Notes: generated from the letters alone by a model not told the origin. DNA of 64,000 nucleotides from Warburgia ugandensis (GCA_035236585.1 CP141132.1:46317880-46381879), one strand, 5' to 3'. Positions 23,445-36,109 are shown, counted from the first letter of the stretch. Numbers and translations are program-made.

Positions 23445-24640
23445 ATGGCTAAACCACCAGTAGAAGTCGAGCGTAAGGCAATTAGGGATTTCTATGCACC
23501 TCTACAACTCAACACCCCATCTTGCATAGCTTTACCTTTTACAAATGTTGACCACTTTGAGTTAAAGCCATGAGTCATTCAATTACTCTCCACCTTTTAT
23601 GATCGAGATTGAGAAGACCCCTACCTACATATCAAGGAATTTCTTGATATTTGTGCCATATTTATGTTCCAAAAATTTTCAAATGATTCTATTAGGCTTA
23701 GGCTATTTCCTTTCTCACTCAAGGACAAAACCAAGTCATGGCTTAATTCCTTGGAGGTAGGTTCCATAATTACATGGGATCAATTGTCTAACAAGTTTTT
23801 GAACAAATTCTTCCCCATTCACAAGACTAAAGCCCTTCATCGTGAAATTATCAATTTCCAACAAAGGAATGATAAAAAGTATTACGAGTGTTGGGAATGA
23901 TGGAATGAACTATTGCAAAAATGTCTTCATCATGGATTTGGAAATGACAGCAAGTTCAATGCTTCTATGAGGTAGTAATGCCTCAAAATAGACAAATGGT
24001 GGATGCAATGAGTGGAGGGTCCCTCATGATAAAAGATGAGAGAGAGGCTTAGGAGTTCTTTTGGAAATTGGCTGATAATTCCCAGCAATGGAATTATTCA
24101 AATAGGAGAGAGAGAACTAACCAACCTCCGAAGAAAGGGGATATATATGAGATAGGAATGCATACAGATCTATCCTATAAACTTTGTAGTTGAAAAATTG
24201 AACAAACTTAAGCCTTTAGGTGGAATAATGGATAAACTTAAAACTATGTTTCCATCTTTCATGGCTGCTACTTTATCCCCTAAACTTCCACAAGAGGTAT
24301 ATGCTACTTGTTCTAATCGATCCCATCTAATGTCAGCATGTCCATCCAATAAAGTATATCCTGAATATCTTGTAGATCAAGAAAATGCATTGAATGCATA
24401 TCGCCAACCTAGCAACAACCTGTATTCTGAGACTTATAACCTTAGATGGGCTAGCCATCCCAATTTTTCTTTGTCGAAGAATAACTACCAAGTGGGACCA
24501 TTTGTGAACCCCCTACCCAAAACATCCCTCATAAACTACAGTTCCCTAGCACCCACCTGGCTTCCAACAACTTCAGCAACAAAAGAAACCATCTTTAGAG
24601 GAAAACATCCATGTCATGCTTGAAAAACTTTTAAAAGATA
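23445..24640 (+). pseudogene. gag remnant (Athila type), element A
   Basis: Capsid polyprotein that would package element RNA. The start is the ATG at 23445, frame MAKPPVEVERKAI, matched by MAEPPVEVKHKAI at the start of gag in element B. In-frame stops appear early (after FELKP near 23572 and again near 23610). The best-preserved part, about 23664-23900, contains RLRLFPFSLKDKTKSWLNSL and TWDQLSNKFLNKFF, hallmark blocks of the plant Ty3/gypsy gag domain (Retrotrans_gag). QMVDAMSGGSLM near 23996-24031 continues the domain. At 24300-24350 YATCSNRSHLMSACPSN matches the zinc-knuckle region; the first cysteine of the CCHC set is lost. It ends around 24640, with no intact reading frame. Confidence 0.85.
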
Positions 24641-24975
24641 ATGATGACACTAAAGGCCTTACACCAATTGTAAAATGAGAGTAGACATTCAGCCAATGTC
24701 AGCTTTCAAGCCATAGCCAAGTTGGATATGCATGTAAGCCAATTGTCAGCTGAACTATATAGTAGAGGAAAGGGCCAGTTCCCTAGTCAACCCATCCCCA
24801 TCCTAAATGGTCAATTTCTCAAAACCTTAACCCTTAGGAGCATGCTATGTCTATAACCACCCTTAGGAGTGGTTGTCACATCAATAACAAAGTAGGGTAG
24901 GCTAAGGAAACTGTAGAGGAGAAAGAGGCAACCAAAACACATGAAAAAGAGATTAGACAGACTTCTCCTACTCCT

Positions 24976-25722
24976 CCTAAGCCTATAGTGGAGGCACCCT
25001 ATGGGCTTAAAGCCCCATTCCCTCAATTACTCAACAAAGCTAAGAAAGGAACAAATTTTAATGAGATAATGGAAGTGTTTAAAAATGTACAAATCAATAT
25101 TCCATTACTCAATACTATAAAGGATATTCCTTCTTATGCTAAGTTTCTTAAAGAGCTCTACATTACAAAGCGAAAGCTTAATGTGAAAAAGAAAGACTTC
25201 CTCATTGAGTAGGGGAGCTCTCTAATTCAACACAAGGCCCCACCAAAATTTGAGGATCCAAGATGTCCTACAATTTCTTGCATTATAGGATATCATGTCA
25301 TAAATAGGGCATTACTTGACTTAGGGGCTAGTGTTAATCTATTGTCATATTCTATCTATGAGTAGCTAAGGCTTGGTGAGCTTAAGCCAATTAACACCAT
25401 ATTGTTGTTAGCCAATAGATCAATTAAGATTCCTCGTGGTATGGTTGAGGATGTATTAATACAGGTGGACCAGTTTTATTTCCTTGTCAATTTCATTATC
25501 CTAGATACCCAGCCTATAGTAAACCCCAGTAGTCAGATCCCGATGATTCTTGGATGTCCATTCTTAGCTACATCCAATGCAATCATAAATTGTAGAAATG
25601 GTGTATTACAATTATCCTTTGGCAATATGAAAGTTGAGTTCCATGTCTTCAATGCTAACCATCAACAATTAGATCTTGATGACTCTTGCAACATGATTGA
25701 AGATTTAATTCCAGAAATTTGA
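24976..25722 (+). pseudogene. pre-protease linker and aspartic protease remnant, element A
   Basis: APFPQLLNKAKKGTNFNE and INIPLLNTIKDIPSYAKFLK (about 25009-25160) match the conserved stretch before protease in Athila-type polyproteins. After a stop near 25210, DPRCPTISCIIG and LLDLGASVNLLS (about 25255-25345) give the protease active site, DLGAS, the usual variant in this lineage. A stop follows near 25363. PMILGCPFLATSNAIINC (about 25540-25595) is the conserved second half of the fold. The region ends at 25722 with a stop. Sequence then continues with the TTGGGAGGTAA block that follows integrase in element B, so all of reverse transcriptase, RNase H and integrase is missing. Confidence 0.85.
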
Positions 25723-27428
25723 TCCACTAGAGGCTAGCTAAAGACATTAAACTTAGCACTTATTGGGAGGTAATCAAGGGTTTTTGAGTTTACATCACTC
25801 AATTTCCATATAGGATCCTATGTTTTCAAACATTGGGGAAAATGTTTCATTCAGGTTAGGGGGTGGGGTGGATGTAGATGCACATAAAGATTTTTGTTTT
25901 TCTTGAGTTTTTCAAAAAAAAGAAAGAAATTTTTCTTGAAAGAGTTTCCTTACTGTGATGAGAACTGGATGTTTAAAATTTAGTAATTCTAATGTTCTCA
26001 CCCCTTAAATGAAGTGTATATGACTAGTCTTACATACTATTCATATGTTGAAGCATTTTATGAAAGTTAATTCTCCAAAATCATTTACACATAGCATAGG
26101 GTCAAGATTAATAGAGAGATATGACTTAGAGACCATGAGGAAAGTTAGTGGAGACCTATAACCCAGTGAATTTAGAGATTATATTCTTTCAGAGAGTTAT
26201 AAGTAATTCCATAATTTCTTCAGTGTACACAATTTAGAGTGATCCTGTTATCCTTGTTTTGGTTAACTATCAAGAATAAATAGGAGTAGTAGCTTTCTTT
26301 CTAGAAAATTTATTAAATCTAATAGGCATTAAGAAACCTAGGAAATGATATAGGCTATCCTTGTTCAACCCAGAGACATAAAGCCTACCGAATATATTGC
26401 ATGCCACTAGTTAGCCATTTGAGCCTATTATTAAGCCTTTTTCTTCCACTCACCTTAACCCAAAATAAACCAAAAAAATAAATAACTATTACTCATTTTC
26501 AAAATGAGTACAGTTAGTAGAAAATTTCAAAGAAGCACAAAAATCCAAAAAATTGAGAAAATTATCAATCTTTCTTCCAAAGAGGGCAAAGAAAAAAAAA
26601 TAAAGTAAAAACAAAGAAGTATCAGAAACAAAAAAAGAGGAGAAAATTTGAAAGAGAAAGACAAAAAAGACAGAATTATTCACTTTAAGTACAACCAAAA
26701 TAAAAATTGTCCTAAAAAATATTCATTAAAGACCTCTACTCAATTTTGAACCTTTGAAATCCTTAAACCCTTTTTTGAACCTATCCTAAGCCTATATTTG
26801 TTCCTATCCTAAGACTTGCGGACCTTAGGTGGAAAAATAGCCTTAAAGAAGAGATAAAAAGAAGGAATTAAGGTAAAATACCCCTAATATTCTTGGTAAT
26901 AACATTAACATTTAAAGAATTATATGAATTAGTAACTTGTTGGATTCAGTCACATGATGAGAGAAATATGTTTAAATCCTTATCTGAGAGTTTCATTTAT
27001 GAGAGTATACTTATGAGGATTTGAGGTCAAGAGATATTTCCAATGGAATTTAAGCATATCTAATTAGAAGTCATGACTTAAATGTCTATACACATACATG
27101 CACTTTGATAAATAACTAGAATAAAATATCTTTAGTATATAGCTATAAAATGGAAAATCTTCTCCATTAAGTTGTGAAAAACTAGTAGGTTGCTAATGAA
27201 TGAGGATTCTCTGAGATAAAATACGAGACTCAACCTTAGTAAATTTTTTGGGTATATTCACTACAAACCCTCACAAGACCTAACTCATCCACTTATGGTA
27301 ACCTTGGGTTTTAAGGGCTTGTTGCATGTGATAAATGCAATCATGAGTACTTGCGAAAGTGGCACTCTGTACCTATTTTTGTAAAATAATTTTTCATATG
27401 TTTTTGTTGGGACTAACAAAATTCTAGT
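25723..27428 (+). other. 3' non-coding region of element A
   Basis: Collinear with the 3' regions of B (reverse strand, 48493-50219) and C (43261-45004). Shared words include the post-integrase TTGGGAGG block, AAACATTGGGGA and TAACCCAGTGA. A purine-rich stretch lies at 26490-26700. No coding homology recognised. Confidence 0.6.
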
Positions 27429-27438
27429 TGGGGGGGTA
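27429..27438 (+). promoter_or_regulatory. polypurine tract of element A
   Basis: TGGGGGGGTA directly before the 3' LTR; B and C have the same G-rich type of tract. Confidence 0.7.
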
Positions 27439-30068
27439 TAATACATGTTCAATTTTGCATAAAAGCCACCCAATTAGTACCCACGTGTTACAACTTATAG
27501 CATTAAATTAAGATTTTTAGACCAAAACTCATAACACATACATTTTTTACCTAAGGAAGAAATTTTTTGATATTTTGTAGGTACAGAAGCTAATCCAAGA
27601 TAAGTATGTGATTAATCATATTTTTCTAGAATTTAATTAGGATTTTTCACTTTTGGTAGGAAGTAAGGTGGTGATCCAATGGCTAAGATCGATTGAGATA
27701 AAAATTGAAGATGAAGATCAAAAGATCGAGTCAAAGCCTCAAAACCATCAATTCAACATGAGATCAAGGGAAATATCACCTTATGGACTAGTAATGGATG
27801 TGATTAAAGGAGCTAAAGATGGCCAAAGTGGGTCCATGAAGTAAGCCATGCATTCCCACCACCTTTGCATGGAAACCACTTAAGCCACCTTAGCCATATA
27901 AGCTATGAAAAAAGGTGGCAAGCTAAGGAATTTGAGACAAACCATACAAGCCACTCAAGCCAAGGTATGAAGCTAAGAAAATAAGCCAAGGAAGCTTCCT
28001 AAGCCACCCAGGAGCTTAGCCAATGAAGCCTTCAAAGTTAGCCATTAAGCTAAGCTAAATGGAAGGCTAGGATTGGAGGAGATTCAAGAGAGTTATCCAT
28101 GAGTTATTTTGAGGATAATTAAGAGAAAATCTATTCAAATGAGAGGGCATGTGGAACAATGGGATAAGAGCAACCAATTTTTAGAGCTTTTCTTACTTTT
28201 CTATAATTTTTCCTTAATTTCCACCTCACCCTTAAGATTCACCACAAATTTCCAAAACTCTCACTCCTTCCAGCTCTTAGGAAACTTCCTAACTAACCAA
28301 GTATCTCCACCTAACACCTCCCATCCCTTTCCTATCTCATTCCCACCCACTTTCCTAATTGAAGTCTACCCTCTTTCCCCCATTGTAGCCCTTCAATTTG
28401 ATCTTCTTTAATCCCCTCCACACATTAATATTAGGTACCCTAGAAAAAATAGGAGAAGTTTTATAAAAACCTAGCCAAACTTAAGCAAAAGGAGGATTCT
28501 TACAAAAGGAAAAAGATGCCTCCCCCATTGGTAAGGAGATGTCCTCTTCCTAGGACATCAAGTTAGTCTCTTTTGATTTGGATTTATGTTGTTTATGTGA
28601 AGTTACTATTTTCCTAAGGTGGGGGCACTTCTTCAAGCTATTCCATACCTGATTTTAGGCCATTGCTTCTCCTTCCAAGGTTAGTTCATTCCCCCTCTTC
28701 TCTTGCTTGATCTTAGTGTTATTCATGCCATATTTTGCCTTATTTTCCTTCATCCTTCTTTTTTTTTAAAACTAAGATTCAAGTCTAATTTTCCCTTGGA
28801 GTGACAGCTAGGGGAAGTCATCTTGAATCTAGTTTTGCCCTTTTACTTTCTTACATCTTATTTCTCTTTTACCCCTCTTGAATTTCCAGATTTGCTTGCT
28901 TAGGTTCCATTGATTGTTGCCTTAGTTTTGCATAGGATTCCCCCTTGATTTCACTCATACTTGTTCATGAGTGAATGTTGGAACAATTAAAGACGAGATT
29001 GGATTGTAATTGAGGAGTGATTTAGATTAAGTGAACATCATTGTAATAGCAATGAATTTTCAGATTTGGATTACATATATGGAATGTTATGTTGATGAGT
29101 TTTTTGTTGTGATTCAATGAAATTAGAGGAGTTTTCAATTCATGTTTGTGTCCAGAAGTAAGTTAACTTTGTTCCTGAATGTTTGAAAGCATTAGAAGTG
29201 ATTAATTCCATGTTTTATATGTTATAGTGATTGAATGTTTCTATCACATTACTTCTGGAATTTCCCGCATGAACGGTGTATGTCAATTTCTAGCACTATA
29301 CAATCTCGTTCACTTGACTTTTCAAGAGCCCAATTAGATTGTTAGGTGGCTTAGTTAATGTTAGAATTAGAATTGCATGCTTAGGTTTTCAATAGAGTTG
29401 CTTTGATCCACTTATGTCCAATGAATCATGCATACGATTCCATGGTTACATACATGATACTTGGGCAGTCTTCCTTTCATTGTTTGTTAGTGGTAAATTT
29501 TCCATTATTTCTCTCATTTAGTTATAGATTATATTCCACTACTTTGCATCTTAGTTAATTGGAAAGTAATCAAAGTTGTCGTACTTATTAAAATAGTTGA
29601 TTTGATCTCTTACTTTTCTTAGTTTTGCATAATTAGGAAAGTAGTTTGTTAATGCATGTTTCCATTAGGTTAGTTGTTAATTTCATGTTAGGAAAGGTAG
29701 TTTAGGAAAGTTTCTAAATTGCATTTTAGGAAAGTTGTTAATTAGGAAAGTCATAAAATTAGAAGTTTTTAATTTAGGAAAGTTTTAATTTTAGAAAGTG
29801 CATGTGTTAGGAAAGTCTTCCATTTAGCATGTTTCTTGGTTTTTTTAGTTTCCATTTTTTATTTTTACTTAATTTCCAATTACAAGTTTTAAGTTCCATT
29901 CTTAATTTAGGTAAAAAAAAAAAAATTCACTTGAATGTTGGCTAGGTTAGATAGTTTAAAGTAAGAACCACTAGCATCACAACAGTTCACTCCTCATGGG
30001 ATTGACCTCACTTGCTTAAGAATACTACATTGATTCATGCACTTGCAAGTTAAATTAAAACAACAAAT
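27439..30068 (+). mobile_element. element A 3' LTR, uninterrupted (2.63 kb)
   Basis: Starts TAATACATG (TG changed to TA) and ends AAAACAACAAAT, aligned base for base with AAAACAACAACA of the 5' LTR. It keeps the empty form of the array's target at 29019-29023. Candidate TATA box at 28462-28468. Duplication TTTTC follows. Confidence 0.88.
28462..28468 (+). promoter_or_regulatory. candidate TATA box, element A 3' LTR
   Basis: TATAAAA in the same context (GAAGTTTTATAAAA) as 4774-4780 in the 5' LTR. Confidence 0.45.
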
Positions 30069-30073
30069 TTTTC
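30069..30073 (+). repeat. target duplication TTTTC, right copy (A)
   Basis: Matches 3740-3744. The copy directly follows the LTR end inferred from the LTR alignment. Confidence 0.6.
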
Positions 30074-32846
30074 AATAAGTTCATTGAGTTTTTAATGAGA
30101 TTTCTCTAAGACAACAATAACAAATACTATTCTACACTGTTATTGTCTGTGATGAACAAGTCACATTATGTATCAAATATCTTTATTTTTGTTAGTATTC
30201 TTTGTGATCTAACCATAACATGGATTCCTTGACATCCATCAAAATAAGATAAAAAAATTTCTCTAAAAAATTCAATTTGGAAGATGGAGAGTATAATGGT
30301 CGAAATGACCAACTTCAACTCATGCTCATTAGTTTATATAGCCAGTAGCCGAGACTACTCCAATGTAAGATGAATTGGCCATATTTATGATCAAATAACT
30401 TTAGATCCATAAGTTATTGAAAATATAACCATACCATTGGATTCTTTGCCATTCAATTATGCTAGTCACCAAATTTTAGAGAAAAATTAAATCTCTAATG
30501 TGGTAAAATACTTGCCTGAAATACCCTTGTTCACCATGCTCATCAAGTGTGTGCAGGAAAAACCTACAACTCTTGATTGTTAGTGACACTCTCCTACAAT
30601 TTTGTAATTTTATATCTGATTAAATTGTTAACTGATTTGAGCTTGTAATATCTTATTTTGAAGGTAATTAAGTGAGAAACAATTTGGTATGCAACAATGT
30701 CATCGATAGTCACTCGTATTAAAAGTTTATTTTTCTAGGTGAAATGCAACTGACATTCTCTAATGTTGTAGTCACACACTATAGGTGAAGGTTTCTTTTT
30801 GAATTCTTATTGGGTTTAAGCGAAATTTGAGATCGAGGTTCTTGGATACATTTAAAACATGATGAGTTGAGGACATGTTGAAGAATCTTCTAAAATATTA
30901 AAATATTTAGTATTATTTGTTTCTTTTTCTTTATTTTCTTTCCATGTAATTTTCTGTTTCTCAATCATAGTAATAAGCAAGTGAATAAAAAACAATGGAA
31001 AGTAGATATTTTAGCATAGTTTTGAGGTATTTCTTTTCTTTAGTTGTAGTTCAATTTGATTTATTTAAATTTTCATTACTTTAATTTTGATTTAATTAAT
31101 TTATTTAAATTAAAATTATGTTAGGCTATTTTTAATTTTTTTTGGATTAGAGTGATCCTAAAATAACAATAGGGAATGCCACTCATTAATTCCTAATGCT
31201 TAAAGATCTTAGAAAATTTAATTTAAAATTTAAAATAATTCAAAAAAGATAAAATTGCCCTTACTATAGTTCTTTTCTTCAATGTCATTACCTTTCCTAA
31301 TAAATACTTGGAATTAATCCTTGATTAATTGTAGTTAGATTTTACATAGAATACTTATGATTCAATAATCTATCTAGTTTCTAATGATCAATGATTATCA
31401 AGTTAAATTTTCAAAGAAGCCACATTCTGAGAAAATGATTGTAGTTTCGATCTACTTCATGAGTTATATGGGGGGATAAGAGTGGCGGACCATAATGCTA
31501 GTCGAGATGATCCCTAATCCTAACCTTCAATCATAGTTTATTTTCTTGATTCAAAGAAATCTAATCCATTTGATCATTCATCACCTCATCTTGTAATCTT
31601 TCAAGGGTAAATGTTTTAGGATAACTAAAGTAGAATACTTTGGTGCATTAAACTCATATTATAGCCTTCCTCCAAATTCAAACCCATAATATTACAATAA
31701 CTAACTCTGAACTTGCAGGAAAACTCTCAACAAGAGGCATGCAACTCATTGGGTGTGCTTTTTTTAAGTTTAGAAAGTATCAGATGAATTTCAACCATTG
31801 GATGAGGATGGATTGTGAGAATTTTTCCTCAGGGTTTTCCTTGAATTTTCACGGAGCAAATGGTGTCTAGGGTTTGAAGATTTTCTTTGCTTCAATATTG
31901 GCCATTAGATCATCTCTGCCCTAACTTGAGTGGATTATATTTTGTTGAAGTTTTCTTATCCAAAAAGATCTTCTTTGAGGGCGCTTCTTCTTTTTACTAT
32001 TAAATTGGAATGCCTTTATAGTGGATGGCCTAAATTCCATTGAGATTTGCAAATCCAATCTTGTTTTCTCCTAGCCCACCATTATTTTCTCCAAGCAAGA
32101 GGCTTCAAGTATGGTTGAAAATCCTCCCTCTTGAAAAACACATTTTTTCTCGTTAAAAATAGGTGGGCAGCCCTTGGAAAAATCTCCACCAATGAGGCTT
32201 CATTCTAGTTTTTGTTGTATGCTATCTTCTTGTTGGTCCTTCCTTGTATGGAAAAAATCATGTTGCTCCTTAGGTGGCCCCCAGTTGTGGTTATGTAGAG
32301 AGAGAGAGAGAGAAAGTGGAAGAAGTCTTCATGCGAGCCCCAGTCTTCTAACTTGTTTTATTTCAGAAAGCTCTCATTGTTTTGTGATTCCAATGTATGT
32401 GATTTTAGTTTTTATTAGAAGCCTCCCAAGGTGGTGGATAGCCTGCATGCATGCATGGGAAGTCCTATTTTCTTACTTTCGATATGAACACCCTTTATGT
32501 ATGAGCTTGCTTTTTCATGACTGCTTTGACTTTGATAACAGTATCCAATTTTTAGTCTAAACTCTTGGACTTCATGTTTAGCATGTGTGGGCCCATGATA
32601 TAGCTTGGAAAATAGTTGTGCTCTCTTTATTCAGTTAAATTTGGAAAATTTGTCTCTAAAGCGATCGGTGCTTAACCGCCCTTCCTTCCAATCCAAGCTA
32701 GTAGCATATCTTTCAGACCTAGGTCTATTCATAAATAGCTTGTCCCAAGCCTTCATTCAGCTTTCATGATTGAAAGGTCTCTTCGTCTATCGACATTTGA
32801 CTTTATCCACTACCGATTGATTACAGCTGAAGGGGTCTATGGAATA
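30074..32846. other. unassigned AT-rich sequence
   Basis: No coding homology, LTR, tRNA or rRNA recognised. Longest open frame, 32174-32560 forward, has no recognisable domain and includes an (AG)n run near 32298-32313. It should be the right flank of the site where element A inserted, and may contain old elements too diverged to recognise. Confidence 0.35.
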
Positions 32847-32871
32847 TGTGTGTGTGTGTGTGTGTGTGTGT
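32847..32871. repeat. (TG)12 microsatellite
   Basis: Twelve TG units just upstream of the LINE remnant. Confidence 0.9.
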
Positions 32872-32900
32872 CACCACATGCAATACAATCACAAATGCTA

Positions 32901-33149
32901 GGGAGGGATAATAAGATTCATATTGCCACATGAAGTATAAGAACATTGACATGTAAGATTCTGGAGTTAGTAGATATAATGAAAGGTAGGAAAGCCAATA
33001 ATGCTTGTATCCAAGAAACCAAGTGGAAGGGGCTAAAACTAGAGAACTAGATGGGTACAAGCTCTTGTACATAGGAAAGGACAATAATATAAATGGTATA
33101 GGGGTAGTGGTAGTGGTAGATAAATAATCAAAGGATAATGTTGTAGACA
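32901..33149 (+). pseudogene. RTE-type LINE endonuclease remnant, truncated
   Basis: From about 32928 the frame reads T-stop-SIRTLTCKILELVDIM, then GRKANNACIQETKWKG, the N-terminal endonuclease (AP-endonuclease-like) signature of plant RTE LINEs; the usual form begins TWNVRTLTGK. After KWKG the frame shifts by one base and continues KTRELDGYKLLYIGKD and NGIGVVVVVDK, again as in RTE. A stop follows at the lysine. Homology ends at about 33149, where element C begins, in the middle of the endonuclease. The rest of the LINE should lie beyond C, outside this window. In the living family this domain nicks target DNA to prime reverse transcription. Confidence 0.8.
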
Positions 33150-34200
33150 TTAAAATAATCTAATTTTTCATAAAAACTAACAAATTAGTTACTCATGTGT
33201 TATAACTTGTAGAGGTAAATTAGGGTTTTTAGATCAAAATTCGTAACACATGCATTTTTTACCTAGTGAATCAATTTTTTTTTTTTTAGTTTCAAAGGTT
33301 AATACAAGGCAAGCATTTGATTAATCATATTTTTTTAGGATTTAATTAAAGTTTTTTACTTTTTGTAGGAAGCGATATGGTGATCTGACAGGCGAGATCG
33401 ATCGGAATGGAATGAGACGATCAAGATCAAAAGATTGAGACAAAGAATAAGAATCATCAATCCAACATGAAACCAAAGGTCAAGATCATCCTTAGGATAA
33501 GCAATGGATACAATCTAGGGGACTAAAGGTGCCCAAGTGGGCCATGAAGCAAACCATGCATTTCCACCACCTTTGAATAGGAGCCATTCAAGCCACCTTA
33601 GCTATATAAGCCATGAGAGAAGGTGACATGTTAAGGAATTCAAGCCAAACCATTTATGCCAAGGGATTAAGCTATGAAGCCAAGTTAAGAGAGACATCTA
33701 AGCCAGCCATGAAGCCTTCAAAGTTAATCATCTAAGCCACATGAGTTAAGCTAAATGGAAGACCATGTTTGGAGGAGAATCCAAGGGATTATCCTTGGGA
33801 TATATGGAGATATTTTGAAGATAATTAAGGAAAATTTCATTAGGATAAGATGACATGTGGACCAATAAGATGAGACCTTTCTATTTTTCATGTTTTTTCA
33901 TTATTTTCCCACTTTTTTCTAACTTTCCACCCCTACAACGCACCACGATTTTCACTTTCCATTCAAGTGTATAACCTTTCTAAGACTCCCCCACTTCTAT
34001 TCCAACCATCCAACCAATCCCAACTCCATCCTAAACTAGCCAATCATCTTTTTCTACCTTAACCCCTCTTTCCTACATATCGAATCATCTTCACCATTCA
34101 ATTTTAATCCAAAGGCTGCCATCATCTTCATCTCTCCATATCTCTCTCATTCCATAGAAATTCAATGTGAAATGCTTCAAGAAGAGGAAGTTCTACATGA

Positions 34201-34221
34201 AACTCCTATAAATTAGGAGTT
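34201..34221 (+). promoter_or_regulatory. TATA box inside an inverted repeat, element C LTR
   Basis: AACTCCTA, spacer TAAAT, TAGGAGTT: 8-bp arms flanking a TATAAAT motif (34207-34213). The 3' LTR copy near 59366-59384 keeps TATAAAT but the left arm reads AATTCCTA, so one pair is lost. Confidence 0.5.
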
Positions 34222-34307
34222 TGTTTCCCCTCACCTCATCCACTCCACCAATATCCTTATTTCTCTCTATGCGAACCAATCATCATGCATTCTATTCTCC
34301 ACCTCAC

Positions 34308-34310
<3 letters not shown>

Positions 34311-34390
<80 letters not shown>
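34311..34390. repeat. (CT)40 microsatellite
   Basis: Eighty uninterrupted bases of CT, about 100 bp after the TATA motif of element C's LTR. It creates artificial Ser-Leu repeat frames. Confidence 0.97.
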
Positions 34391-34393
<3 letters not shown>

Positions 34394-36090
34394 CTCACCT
34401 TTCCAATCATCTTTCTATTCTCAAAGGTGTCTCAATGATTTTTACATTGGGGAGAAGCCTCCTCCTAAAAAGGTGGTACCTCCCACCAGGACTCCACATT
34501 ATGTTTCCCTAGGTTCCTCTTTTATCTTAACCCTTGGATCCCATCCATTTGATCTCCACAACACCTTCTCTTCAAGCCACCTGAGGAAGGTACCCAAATG
34601 ATATAAAATCTCTAAGGTTTTCAATGTGAGAGGACAATTAGGAAGGGGGAGAAGACAACCTCCATGGAAGGAGGCGTCTCCACCCCTGCTCCCCTCCAAA
34701 GCACCTCATTGTTTCATCCTTTGGGTAGCCCATCTTCTCCATGCTTCCATGCCTCCCTCTTGAAGTTATGTATTTTTACTTGTTTGTTCCAGCCCTAGAA
34801 TTATTCCTTGGGTTTGTTTTCCTTGCCTTGATTTCAAGAAAATTAGGTTAGTACATTGTTCTCCACTTTGCTTTTCTTTGCTTTATCTTTCTTTGTTTTT
34901 GCCTTAAGATCTTGTTGCCATTTTCCTGATCCTTTATCAAGGATTCAATCTTATTCTTCTCTGGTAGTGACAGCCATGAGAAGTGGAAACTTGGATCATT
35001 GACCTTCCTCTTTGATTCACAAGTTGTTACTTCTTTAGATTCATTTTGTTAAGAGTTATTTCCCATGCATAGTTCAACTCATCTAGCATATTTTCTCTTA
35101 AAATATTTCTTGGGATCTCTTGGTATGCCAATATCCTTGAGTTTACAAGCATCAGAGTGTGTTGAAGAGGATATTTAGAGTAGATTTCATGTTTTTAAAT
35201 TGCATGTAATTTTCAGGATCATGTATATGTTTTATGCATTCAACTTTTTGGATGTAATTGGTATTGTTTCAATGAAATCAATTGAAGTTTATGTTTACAC
35301 ATGTTTCCAGTAGTGAAGAACTATTTAATCAAATATTTTAATGCATATAAAGTCATGCGTTTATGTGTTGATTACTTGGAAATTGGAAACAGCATGGTGC
35401 TGGAATTTCGAGCAACATAGAAATATCATCTTGTTTATGGTTAATTCTTCACATTAGTTACTACTAGTCTGATTTATTTTATAGGAACCTAATTGAGTCT
35501 AAAATTGTGTGTTTATTTCTTAGATCAGATTGCATAATAGTTAGTTTTAGGTCCATTGATTTCTGTCTATGTTTATCCCATTAATCATGCACATAAACCC
35601 ATGGTCCATGCTCATGGTTTCATAGTGTTTTCCCTTAGAAAAATTGATTACTTTAGATTAGATTCTCATTCCCAAAATCTAGTTCTATTCATGCATTCCA
35701 TGTTAGATTAGTTTGAGTCATAGCACGAGTCTATTTTCATGTTCATCCATGCATCTTAATTACTTTGTTTCATGCATTCTTTCTAGCTTAATTCCATGCA
35801 TACCACTTGTTTAGTTGTTTCCATAAGTATTAAATGTTTTGATTTCTTAGAAAGTTTCAATATTTAGGTTTAGAAAATTCTAAATGTAGAAAGTTTCTAA
35901 TTTCATGCATTTTGAATTCCATCATTACTTTAGGTTAAAATCTGACTACCTTTGGCTAGGATTAAGTAATTTAAGGAAGGAACCACTAATCACACAATAT
36001 TTGATTCCTCGTGGGATCAACCTCCTCGTGTGAGAATACTATAATTGATCCGTGCACTTGTGAGTTAACTTTAAAATACACAACAAGTTT

Positions 36091-36109
36091 TGGGCAGCGT
36101 TGCTGGGGA
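36091..36109 (+). promoter_or_regulatory. primer binding site of element C
   Basis: TGGGCAGCGTTGCTGGGGA, six bases after the LTR end. A diverged form of the tRNA-Asp-type site TGGCGCCGTTGCCGGGGA common in Athila/Tat elements. Confidence 0.75.

Larger units (their letters stand above)
3745..30068 (+). mobile_element. element A: nested Athila-type LTR retrotransposon
   Basis: Forward Ty3/gypsy element of the Athila/Tat type. Order: 5' LTR (3745-5271 plus 21226-22212), a diverged tRNA-Asp-like primer site, leader with hairpin, gag remnant, aspartic protease remnant, 3' non-coding part, G-rich polypurine tract, 3' LTR (27439-30068). Both LTRs are about 2.5-2.6 kb once the inserted array at 5272-21220 is removed. 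Reverse transcriptase, RNase H and integrase are absent: sequence goes straight from the end of protease (25722) to the region that follows integrase in element B. It is therefore a non-autonomous gag-protease element, comparable to elements described as TR-GAG. Target duplication TTTTC at both ends. Confidence 0.85.
33150..36085 (+). mobile_element. element C 5' LTR (2.94 kb)
   Basis: Aligns from its first bases with 45016 onward (TCTAATTTTxCATAAAAACTA). The terminal TG is mutated to TT. Ends ACACAACA before the primer site. Contains the empty sites of B (34011-34015) and D (34250-34254), a candidate TATA box and the (CT)40 tract. Confidence 0.88.

Noticed and set aside
32174..32560. Forward frame of 128 codons, considered as a small gene
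   Set aside because: No domain, repeated Arg-Glu from an AG microsatellite and no supporting promoter or splice evidence.
32821..33150. Reverse-strand frame of 109 codons
   Set aside because: Antisense of the RTE endonuclease remnant plus the (TG)12 tract.
34221..34601. Frames encoding long Ser-Leu repeats
   Set aside because: Produced by the (CT)40 tract.
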